This document shows positions 45,532 through 55,438 of a stretch of DNA of 64,000 bases, piece by piece. The DNA is from Nymphaea colorata (taxonomy: Eukaryota > Streptophyta > Magnoliopsida > Nymphaeales > Nymphaeaceae). The notes under the pieces were generated by a model. It was not told the origin of the DNA and searched no databases. It worked only from the letters and a program-made list of their open reading frames with translations. The DNA is taken from NCBI RefSeq assembly GCF_008831285.2, contig NC_045142.1:2547001-2611000 (forward strand). Reading direction: 5' to 3'. Numbering within the stretch: the stretch's first letter is position 1; every line of letters starts with the position of its first letter. The translations under genes were made by a program, and so were the position numbers.

Positions 45532-45959
45532 CGGTATCTGCATCTTTTCTTACTGTTTGATTCACATTGACGCGCAATGCTGCTCACAATTCCATATGTA
45601 ATATTTCAGCATATCCAATGCAGAATTCTTGATTCTGCAATATAAATATATATTTCCTGTGTATTTTTTTCCATAGTTTTAATAATGAGCAGAGGGAATC
45701 ACACTGCTCGAGTGAGATGTCGAAGCTCCCTTGTTTTTCTGTGCCCTTAAGGCCTAGAGCTGCTTGAAAACTTGAGTAGTTCTACTGTATATCATTCAAT
45801 TCAACTTGAGTGTCAAGCATTGTCACTCCAGAGGAACCACATCTATGAAATCAAACTCATGTTACGTCAACAGCTTTTTGAGTACTTGAACCATACAATA
45901 AATAAAAATTATAAATCACGACCTCCATAGTGTTTCAAATCTAAGCTATTACATATAGG

Positions 45960-46180
45960 GTTGGCTGCATTGGTTGGTAGATGATCTGTTTTTGCTTCGA
46001 ATTTTCAGACTTTCAACTCTCTTTGCTGTAAAAAAGGGGCCACTAGCATGCAAATTGATGTGTGGTGAGGGCCGCACCCCAATGCATTGGAAGCATGTCT
46101 TTTACCTAGGTGGATAATTGTTGGATGAGAGCTTGGGCTCTTGTTTGAACGGTAAGATGAAATACTCATCATGCTTGCAC
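45960..46180. repeat. Dispersed SINE-like repeat
   Basis: Starts near GGTTGGCTGCATTGGTTGG, which resembles a tRNA-type A box, with TGCTTCGAATTTTC about 40 bp on as a weak B box. It goes on with TGCAAATTGATG, GAAGCATGT and GAGAGCTTGGGCTC then GGTAAGATGAAATACTC. The copy at 52950-53175 is a duplicate; those at 30147, 33110 and 62395 are in other contexts. Confidence 0.4.
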
Positions 46181-46749
46181 AAGCAAATTCAACTCTAGAT
46201 GACCTTTTAATGTCAAGAACTATTAATTATAAAGCAAACAGATCATGACTCATAAATCTGATCATATATAATCTGCATAGGCACTTAGCCTAGGAAATCT
46301 ATTGTTCTGCTGTTGTGCATATAGAGATAGAGATGTCAATGGATCATACTCATATACTATTAACCAAATCTGCTTTTTAGGACGTTCACATATTGGATTC
46401 AAATGCAAATGAAAAAGATTCATACCATGTTTGAATCCAAACACAATCAGAATGCAATTTTTAAATACACATTTGAATCCAAATGCATTTTTTAAACCAA
46501 GCTAAAACCACCCTGCAATATGTTATGAACAGACTTCAAAAGTATATGGACATTGTATGTAAGGTGTTTATTTGAAACTAAATCTAATATTAGTATGAAC
46601 CCAAATCTGAGTATAATTGGATATTTATTTAAATCTGAATTCAATTGGATATCATTTCGTGAATCCTAATCCCGTCCGTTTTTCTTAATCCAACATTAAT
46701 TTTTCCCATATCCAACTTGAAGCAGTTTTGTTGGATGTTAGATCCAAAT

Positions 46750-46945
46750 AGGAAGAAGAAGTTGAGGTTGCAGCTATTGAGATCTTCGACCTGGAAAAAG
46801 CTAGGGAGGTATGTAAACCGATCCTGACCCTCCTTCCCTGGAATTTGTACCTATGTTCTATGGAACATATTGTTCTTTCAATGTGTCACAATCTCTATGC
46901 AACACACTTTGCATCTTCTTGCTATCAAACACGCAGATGTACACT
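46750..46945 (-). pseudogene. Relic of a UGT709/UGT85-type gene (exon 2 start and intron 1 part)
   Basis: The plus strand reads GAAGAAGAAGTTGAGGTTG, then CTATTGAGATCTTCGACCTG, then AAAAGCTAGGGAGG and TGACCCTCC, matching exon 2 of the intact minus-strand UGT at about 59858-59945 in the same orientation. It then matches that gene's intron 1 (TGTGTCACAATCTCTATG). Only about 90 bp of exon are left. Its place after a plus-strand UGT76-type gene is the same as that of the intact partner at 58720-61427. Confidence 0.75.
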
Positions 46946-49532
46946 TTGCCTTTCTTAATAGTGCACCTCGCTTCTCTCAATTGGTCTAAGTCATAGCTGA
47001 CTTTTTTTTTTGTCTTGCCGTTTCTGTTTTTTCTGGTTGCTCTTGATTCATCAACTGTCGGTGAAAAATAGGAACACAACTACTCATGTCACTGTGATTC
47101 GACTATAGATGTGCATCTTGCTCTTTGCATTTGCATTTGCTCTAAATCAATTACCAGTGACTGACCTTTCTTTAGTTTTTTTAAGTTGTTTTCTATTGTT
47201 TTTGAAACTTCTTGACAAAATTGTTGATGAATTGTCCACTCTCACTGTCTCTCTGGTCAAATTTTAGAACCAAGTTTCTAATTAGTCTCTGTTGAGGTGG
47301 GTGTGCCTGTTTCCTCTTTACTCTTACAGTTTTTCTTTGTGTCCCTTCTTTCTTCTTTATAAATAAATGTCGGGAGCCCTTTCCCAGCAGGCTTTGCACC
47401 GGAAAAGCTAGTAGATTAATAGGATTTGGGAACACGACGTCCAGGGACACGGACAAGAATGGGAAGGAGCAGAGCATGATGCAACTCGCGTCTCTCCTCC
47501 ACTCCAGAGGCTTCTCCATCACCATCGTTCATGCCCACTTCAACGCTCCCGACCCAAGAAACCATCCCCACTTCCGGTTCGAGTCCTTCGCCGACGGCAT
47601 AGACCCCGTCCTCGTCGCCGGCATGGGCATCATGGACCAGGTCTACACCATCATCGCTCATTGCGAGCAGCCGTTGGTGTCTCTGATGAAGCGAATCCAG
47701 AGCGGCGACGAGTTCGTGGACTGTATTGTGTCGGATTCCTTGTATTCCGGCGGGCGCGTCGCCGGAGAACTGGGGCTGCCGTGGGTGGTCCTGCGGACGA
47801 ACAGCCCCACCTCCTTCATGCTTTTTGGTTCCTTCGTTTTGCTGCATCAGCTCGGTCACCTTCCGGTCAAAGGTAACCTGCTCTGCTCTTCAAACCCTTG
47901 GTTGGCAGCAGCTTCTTTGTTACTATGTCATCTCACCATGGAAAATTGCTGGACCATCTCAATCATTCATTTATAAGCATACGGATAATCCCATAAACAT
48001 TAATGGCCTCCATTTGTTTTTTCTTTGGCCCTTTTGTTAGGGTGAAGCTGGAATTTTCTCCTTGTCTTGCTGTCAAATCAACAAACTCTAGAGGATGTTT
48101 GTTCTTCCCATTCCTTGGGTTCCTCCTCAGTAGTGCACGGCCGATCCGCCGGATCTCGATCGGACGTAGGGTCGGTCCGCCGGATCTCGACCGGACAACG
48201 GTCATGACACGATGCCCCTTGCAATAGATTTTCATCTGCTTGGTCCCATATTTTCTGATGAGCAAGAAGGGTATTTCATAATGCAGCCTTACTCAGACAC
48301 GTCCTTCTCCTTCTCACACTTCTTCTTTCTCACACTTCTTCTTTTATGTCTAGCGTCACATGTTCAGTAAGAGAGACTAGCATATGTACATATGATACTT
48401 AACTAACCAATGCCTCACAACTTAAGTTGTCATCTTTCATACAAAAACCATACTTCTACTTTTGTGCAAATCAGAATACATAAAACTTAACCATCTGTTT
48501 TGGTTCATTTAGTTAACATTGTCAGGCACCTAACAAGGGGAATCTGCCTTACATTAGGATTCCAGATCAAAATTCTCTTTTTCTTAACCACTTTTTTTGT
48601 TTTGGAATAATATTGGATTTGGACTCAATGCCTAGGAAATCTAGCATGATCAAATACATCAGTTTGATTTTGTTCAGATTTTTGCTTTTGGGCTATTGAT
48701 GCCGGGGCATTATATATTTTTCAAAATGTTTACAAGGGCCAAAAAGAGATTTTTAAAATTGTTAACATGTAATTTTGGATTTTTAAAATCTAGGGTGGAT
48801 CCTTGGATCTAAAGTACCAAATATTAGTCCTCGAAATCCATAAATCCATAATTGCCTACCATTGTCACTGACGGTGGGCAAGGGGAGGACTGGAACTCAT
48901 GGTCCTCTCCCCACCAATTAACGCCTTCATTACTTTGCTGATCTTCATAAATCCTTTGGTTGTAATCTTAAATCTTCTCTAAAAGGAAGATGCCATGAGA
49001 ATCAATATATAAATGGAACCATCTATTTGTTTCCACTGTGGATGTTGAAATTGAACTAATATACAAGGATTTTTTTTTATCCTAACTACCAGTCCTAATC
49101 CAATATATAGTGAATGAACCAAATTAATGTGTAAAAGGCAATGAACTTACATAAAATTGACGATTGATAATTTTGCATCTATAATTGCTTTATTTTGTGC
49201 GATTTTCTTACGATAATATTGTATCCGTAATTTCTTTATTGGGCTAATTTCTCTACTATAAATTGGATTGTCAACCATCTCTACACAACAAAGTCTCCGC
49301 TTCTCGCTTTTACGATATGAAGCAGCTTTTGATCAGCATGTGAAAGCGAAAGCTTAGTGAGGTGCTTCTCTTTGTTCCACTTTTTCCTTTTCTTCTTTCG
49401 TATTAGTTGAAACCATTGCTTGATAAATGATTCTTTATTATTTTTTCTCACGGTGAAAAGTTCAACCCTGAAAGCTCTTGGATACGTGAGAGAGATGCAA
49501 ACATATAAAAGCCATTTATGGGGAGATTTGGA

Positions 49533-50089
49533 AAGACCAACAACCATGAATGGAAGGAAGAGGCAGCCATGGCTTCTCTGTCCATTAAATGCCAAGATAG
49601 TGTCCTCTGCTGTGAAGCTCAACTGAAGCAGCAATGGTGGTTTCAGTTTTTAGTAAGTTGTCTTAGTGAGAATTTGATTGCAGTAAAGATGGTGTATGAA
49701 GAAACACTTGCATGGCTTTTAAACATGTCAAACTCATCTTGGCCAATGATTCTTTATGAGCTTTAAATTCAAAAATGGGATATCAATTTTAGAAGGATAT
49801 ATGCTTTCATATGGCAATCAAGGTTTGGAATTTTGAATCTTATATAACCAAATATAAATGCACTATCAATTGAAAATAGAAGAAAATAAGTAAAAGAGAA
49901 AGAGAAAATATCTCTTGGTCTAAATTCTACATCTAAAGCAATTATGCATGAGACGGAAGCCTTGATTCATTCTAAATTTGCTTATGCTATAGATCCAATA
50001 TTCGAGCAGATGCAATATGAAAGAGCCATGTGAAGGTTTATGCCGTTCAATGATTGGGCAATAGTTTTCTTTATCACTAGATGCATCCC

Positions 50090-50173
<84 letters not shown>

Positions 50174-50729
50174 GGGATTTATCCAGTGCTAAAGAAAACT
50201 ATTGCCCAATCATTGAACAGCAACATGGCTCTTTCATATTGCACCTGCTTGAATATTGGATCTATAGCATAAGCAAATTTATAATGAATCAAGGCTTCTG
50301 TTTCGTGCATAATTGCTTTAGATGTAGAATTTAGACCAAGAGTTATTTTCTCTCTCTCTCTTTTAGTTATTTTCTTCTATTTTCAATTGATGGTGCATTT
50401 ATATTTGGTTATATATGATTCAAAATTCCAAACCTTGATTGCCATATGAAAGCATATATACTTCTAAAATTGGTATCCCATTTTTGAATTTAAAGCTCAT
50501 AAAGAATCATTGGTCATTTGAGGCAAGATGAGTTTGTCATGTTTACAAGCAATGCAAGTGTTTCTTCATACACCATCTTTACTGCAATCAAATTATCACT
50601 AAGACAACTTACTAAAAACTGAAACCACCATTGCGTCAGTTGAGCTTCACAGCAGAGGACACTATCTTGGCATTTAATGGACAGAGAAGCCATGGCTGCC
50701 TTTTGTTTCCATTCATGGTTGTTGGTCTT
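49533..50729. repeat. Large near-perfect palindrome (arms about 558 bp, (AT)n centre)
   Basis: Left arm 49533-50091 and right arm 50171-50729 are reverse complements at high identity by eye (about 95 %, with one indel of about 10 bp near 49740/50520), around a loop of about 79 bp of pure AT repeats. The arms start AAGACCAACAACCATGAATGG and end with its complement. They do not match other parts of the UGT array, so the sequence was inserted or grew there. The left arm has a 65-codon open frame (MASLSIKCQDSVLCCEAQLK...) that I cannot assign. No target duplication is clear. Confidence 0.9.
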
Positions 50730-51034
50730 GAGAGATGCGAATTCCTTTCGCGAAGATGGACAAACAGGGACAACCCTGTTGAACAGTCGTTACGGGAAGG
50801 TGACGGCCTCCCCCTGTCGTCGAACAGTCCCCACACCCTTTAAAACTTTTAAAGGTCATTATATCTATGCAATTTGTGTATATAGAGGATGAAAAGTTCT
50901 AAGATATCTAGAATGCATCAGGTTTAATCTTTGATCTAATGCATCCGACAACCATAATTGAACGATTAATGCATTGGACAGCCATAATTGAACATAGGTT
51001 CGAATGGCCGAAGGATTTTATTTACCTATCATAT

Positions 51035-51385
51035 GCAAATAAATATCTTCTCTTTATAAATATCTTCTCTTTAAGCGTTCCATGTAGGGATGGGTTGACT
51101 GCAAATAAATATCTTCTCTTTATAAATATCTTCTCTTTAAGCGTTCCATGTAGGGATGGGTTGACTGCAAATAAATATCTTCTCTTTATAAATATCTTCT
51201 CTTTAAGCGTTCCATGTAGGGATGGCCGAAGGTACTCATATGCAAATAAATATCTTCTCTTTATAAATATCTTCTCTTTAAGCGTTCCATGTAGGGATGG
51301 CCGAAGGTACTCATATGCAAATAAATATCTTCTCTTTATAAATATCTTCTCTTTAAGCGTTCCATGTAGGGATGGGTTGACTGCA
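51035..51385. repeat. Minisatellite, five copies in two length classes (66 and 75 bp)
   Basis: Units start GCAAATAAATATCTTCTC at 51035, 51101, 51167, 51242 and 51317. Each unit holds an internal doublet (AAATATCTTCTCTTTA twice) and GCGTTCCATGTAGGGATGG. Three units end GGTTGACT and two end CCGAAGGTACTCATAT, which explains the two lengths. Copies are almost identical, so amplification is recent. It reads open in both strands, which is a by-product of the repeat. Confidence 0.93.
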
Positions 51386-52949
51386 GTAGCAGAGTCTAAT
51401 GTGGGCCTGCGTGGACAATTGCCCACACAGACCCATTTCTTATTTCTATGTTCATACCTTATGGATGATATTTTTTTATTTTGCATAAAGGTGGCCCTTA
51501 ATTTGAGTAACAGTAGTCGTCAGTCGAATATTAATTCTACCGCTTTCATCCATAGAATCTTAGGAGAAAGTCCATCTTCAAAACATATGTAAGGTTGAAA
51601 TAAGAAGGACTAGTGTTTTGCATTGTTAATTAAAGTTATTCAGGTTATGAAACATGATTTGATCGCCCTATAGATTTACTTGATTTTCATGCATGAAATG
51701 GCCTTAGTCCCAAATAGATAGCAATAATAAAATACATAACAAGATAAAATAAGACTATGGCGGGGGTGGCGGACTCGACCCTGAAGTCATCGGCCATACT
51801 GATGAACTCCTTTGACAAATTGGAACAGCCGGCCCTCCATTGGATCCGGTCCAGAACACAGGCACCTGTATACCTGTTGGGTCCTCTGTGCGCTACCTAC
51901 TCTTCGAGCAACCCCGGCACCATGTTCCCGCAGGACCGGAGCTGTTTGACATGGCTCGACCAACACGCCCATGGTTCAGTGATCTACATTAGCATTGGGA
52001 GCGTGGCTACGATGGGCCCGGCCGAGCTGGCTCAAGGTTTAGGAGACTGCCAACATCCTTTCTTGGGGGTGATAAGGCCCGGTTCAGTCAAGTCGGAGGC
52101 GTCGATTCGATTTCTCGACCGGTTCGCCGACGAGACTAAAGACAGGAGGTGCATGGTCAAGTGGGCGCCACAGACGGAGGTGCTGGCGCACCCGGCGGCG
52201 GCACCTTCATGTCGCACTGCGGCTGGAACTCAACACTGGAGAGCATATGTGCAGGGAAGCCCATGTTATGTTGGCCAGCCTATGGTGATCAGAAGGTGAA
52301 TGCTAGGATGATTTGGCATGTATGGGGCAATGGTATGGAGATGGGAGAGAAGCTTGAGAGTGAGAAGGTCAAGAACAGTGTAAGGGAATTGATCATGGGG
52401 GAGAAGGAAGGGAAGGAGATAAGAGAGAAGGCTAGGCTTTTGCAAGAACTTGCCCTTAATAGCTTGAAGGTTGGAGGATCATCCTACACTGCTGTCAATG
52501 AGTTGAAGGCTTACATCTCCTCACTCAAGTAGTTTGGAGTCTAATTAACAGTATCTGCATCTTTTCTTACTGTTTGATTCACATTGACGCAGCAATGCTG
52601 CTCAAAATTCCATATGTAATATATCAGCATATCCAATGCAGAATTCTTGATTATACAACATAAATGTATATCTCGTGTGTAATTTTGTCCATAGTTTTTT
52701 TAATGAGCGGATGAAATTTTACTGTATCCTTAGGGCCTAGAGATGCTTCAAGACTTGAGTGGTCCTGCTGTATATCGTTCAAATTGAGTGTGTCACACAT
52801 TGCCACTCTATAGGAATCATGTCCATGGAATCAAACTCATGATACATCAAAAACTTTTTAAGTACTTGAAGTATACAATAAATAAAAATTATAAATCACA
52901 CTTTCATAATGTTTCAAATCTAAGCCATTACATATAGTATCCCCAAGGG

Positions 52950-53175
52950 GTTGGTGCAACTGTCAAAACAGGGTTGAGAGACGGCTAGTTTTACTTTGAA
53001 TTTTTGGAGTGTCAACTCTCTACGTTGTAAAAAAAAAGGAACCACTAAAATGCAAGTTGAAGCATAGTGAGAGCAACACTTCGATGCACTGAAAGCATGT
53101 TTTTTATCATAGGAGAATAAGAGGTTGGATGAGAGCTTCATCCCTCTTTCGGGCAGTAAGATGCAACCAACAAGC
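52950..53175. repeat. Dispersed SINE-like repeat (duplicate of 45960-46180)
   Basis: Holds GGGTTGGTGCAACTG (A-box-like), TGCAAGTTGAAGCATAGTGA and GGTTGGATGAGAGCTTC in the family order. Its flanks match those of the 45960 copy, so it was copied with the UGT unit. Confidence 0.4.
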
Positions 53176-53328
53176 TATTACATATATTGCACAAGCAAAT
53201 TTAGCTATGGATGACCTTTTAATGTCAAGAACTATTAATTATCAAGCTGAACATATCATGACTCATAAATCCGGCCATATAATTTTCATAGGCACTTAGG
53301 CTAGGGAATATTGTCTTGTGCTGCTGTG

Positions 53329-53521
53329 CAGGGACGGAGCCAGGATTTTTTTCAGGGGCGGGCTGACAGTTCGATCTCTGGATCTGGGTAGAGCCAAATT
53401 GAATTCAAATTCAAAAAATACATGGCTTCATTAAAAAAAATTATTTTTTTCAATGTAATTTTTGTTTCATTGGTCAGGGTGGGGCTATGGCCTAGGCAGG
53501 GCCCCCCTCCCTCCGCCCCTA
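53329..53521. mobile_element. Small non-autonomous hAT-like element with 8-bp target duplication
   Basis: A 193-bp element begins CAGGGACGGAGCCAGG and ends CTCCCTCCGCCCCTA; the ends are inverted repeats (YAGGGRCGGAG). The eight bases CTGCTGTG flank it at 53321-53328 and 53522-53529. The duplicated spacer near 46300-46330 has the same flanks without the element, giving an empty site. It has no coding capacity. Confidence 0.8.
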
Positions 53522-53959
53522 CTGCTGTGCAACTAGGAATGCCAATGGATTGGATTCAAATAAGATATACTATTAACCAAATTTGCTTTTTAGGGCGTTC
53601 ATATATTGGATTCAAATACAAATGAAAAAAATTCAAACCATATTTGGATCCAAATTCACAATCAGAATGCAATTTCAAATACACGTTTGTATTCCAAATT
53701 CACTTTTTAAACCAAACTAAAACCACCCTGCAATATCTTATGAACCGACTTAAAAAATATATGGACATTGGATGTAAGTTGTTTATTTGAAACCAAGTCT
53801 AATCTAAATATGACCCGGAATCTGAGTCTAATTGGATATTTATTTAAATCTGAATTCAACTGGATATCATTTCATGAATCGGAATCCCGTCCGCTTTTCT
53901 TAATCAAACATTAATTTTTCCCATATCTAACTTGAAGCAGTTCGGTTGGATGTTAGCTC

Positions 53960-54600
53960 CAAATAGGAAGAAGAAGTTGAGGTTGTAGCAATTGAGATCT
54001 TTGTCCTGGAAAAAGCTGGGGAGATGTTAGCTCCTTCCCTGGGATGTGTACTTGTGTTCTGTGGAACGTATTGTTCTTTGAATGTGTCACAATCTCTACG
54101 CAACACACTTTGCATCTTCTTGTTATCAAACACGCATATGGACCAATAAGAAGCCTGGCTCGCCTACTTTAATTTGCTTCATTTGTACCAACTTTTATTA
54201 AATTGAGTCATTGGATCGACCGATCAGGATCAAATTTAATCATGTAAATGTGGTCTACATGGTTGGTTACGTAAGATTCCAAGGCTTTGGATCGTCGAAA
54301 TCAAATTGGTTTAGCATTTCGAACAATTTCAGTGTCAAAAATGCCAAAATTTTAGATTTGCGTTTTAAAAACTGAGAACGAAATAGAGACATTGGTTTGG
54401 TCGAATGACCAATGTCCGGAAAAGCTGAATTTGATGAAATCAACTTGTTTTCAAGTTGTTTTGGCATTCACAAAGAGCATAATTTATTTGATGTACCAAT
54501 GATCTAGACGGTCTCATTTGTAAATCCAACGATTGTAGAAAGTATAAAAATCATCTAAGAAGCCAGTTAAAAAAAAGTAACAACCATCTAACATTATTCT
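53960..54600 (-). pseudogene. Relic of a UGT709/UGT85-type gene (exon 2 start and most of intron 1)
   Basis: About 80 bp match exon 2 of the intact gene at 59858-59945 (GAAGAAGAAGTTGAGGTTG, then GCAATTGAGATCTTTG). The next 550 bp match its intron 1 in order: AATAAGAAGCCT, TGAGTCATTGGATC, GTGGTCTACATG and GATCGTCGAAATC. The gene is otherwise gone; exon 1, PSPG box and 3' end are not found near it. Confidence 0.75.
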
Positions 54601-55335
54601 CGTGTTTTTATATAGGTAAATAAATATTTTAACTTTTTTTTTTATTAAAATTGAATCGGGTTAGGCTGGGCCCAAGCTGGACAATACCCAGACCCCGGCT
54701 CAAGCCCAATCAGTGATGGTAAGACCTGGCTCGATGCCCACACCTGCTTGGGCTCTTGACTCATGAAGAGTTGATGGAGAATAGATACACAACCACTCAT
54801 CTCACTTTTGCGGCAGCCATCAGGCAGATGTACACCTTGCCTTCTTAATTGGTCTAACTGCGAGTTGTTGACCTTTCTTTTGTTTTGCGTGGTTCAGGCA
54901 GATGTACACTTTGCTCACTTTGCTCTTTGCTCTTTTCAATTGGCGTAAGTCAATTGTCACTTGCTGAATGGCTGACCCTTTTTTTGTTTTACCTCTCTTT
55001 CAATTTTTTTTTTTTTTTTTTTTTATATGTTGCTCTTGACTCATCAACTGTTGGTGAAAAAATAGGAACACAACTACTCATGTCAGTGTGATTCTACTAG
55101 AGATGTGCATCTTGCTTTTTTTTTAAGTTGTTTTGAAACTTCTTGTCAAAATTGTTAATGAATTTTCTATTTTTTCCACTCTTACTGTCGCTCTGGTCAA
55201 ATTTCTAAAACCAAGTTTCTAAGTAGCCAAGGGAAGTGAAGACGTGTTCCCATTTGCCTCTGTTGGAGTGGGTGTCCCTGTTTCCTTTTTACTCCACAGT
55301 TTTTCTTCTTTTGTTCTTTCTTTGTGTTCCCTCTT

Positions 55336-55343
55336 TATAAATA
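55336..55343 (+). promoter_or_regulatory. TATA box of the UGT gene at 55439
   Basis: TATAAATA lies about 96-103 bp before the start codon, in CTCTTTATAAATAAAGG. The same motif stands at 47358-47365 before the pseudogene copy. It is missing before the copy at 43602, where a junction near 43527 replaced it. Confidence 0.55.
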
Positions 55344-55438
55344 AAGGTCGGAAGCCCTCTCTCCCGGCAGGCTTTGCACCGGAAAAGCCATTACATTAAT
55401 AGGATTTGGGAACACGACGTCCAGGGACACGGACAAAA

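Larger units (their letters stand above)
45532..47458. other. Spacer of the UGT array; matches 52533-55438 in parts
   Basis: Downstream flank of the UGT gene, then a SINE-like repeat (45960-46180), then a degenerate block (46330-46700) rich in GGATTCAAA-type words, then a relic of the minus-strand UGT partner, then the leader region of the next UGT copy with a TATAAATA box at 47358-47365. The same order is found in 52533-55438, showing that the whole spacer was duplicated with the gene. Confidence 0.65.
47459..52532 (+). pseudogene. Decayed UGT76-type gene with a large insertion region in its intron
   Basis: Exon 1 remains at 47459-47872 and exon 2 at about 51755-52532. Relative to the 55.4-kb copy, exon 1 has a 52-bp deletion just after the sixth codon, flanked by CAT on both sides. 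It shifts the frame to an immediate TGA and removes the catalytic His region (LQGHITPM). Exon 2 has lost its first 30 or so codons, three codons near AELAQGL, a Trp (FLGVIRPG for FLWVIRPG) and one base in the PSPG box near 52197, which breaks that box. The separation between exons is about 3.9 kb against 1.4 kb in the intact copy, because a palindrome and a minisatellite lie there. The TATAAATA box and leader (47358-47458) survive, so transcription is possible but no working enzyme is expected. Confidence 0.92.
52533..55438. other. Spacer of the UGT array; matches 45532-47458 in parts
   Basis: Contains a SINE-like repeat copy (52950-53175), a small hAT-like element (53329-53521), a degenerate block matching 46330-46700, a relic of the minus-strand UGT partner (53960-54600), and the upstream region of the next UGT gene. 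No independent gene is seen. Confidence 0.65.

Noticed and set aside
51022-51592. Long open frames on both strands at the minisatellite, as a repeat protein
   Set aside because: The frames follow from a 66/75-bp repeat unit divisible by three; both strands are open equally and no known domain is present.
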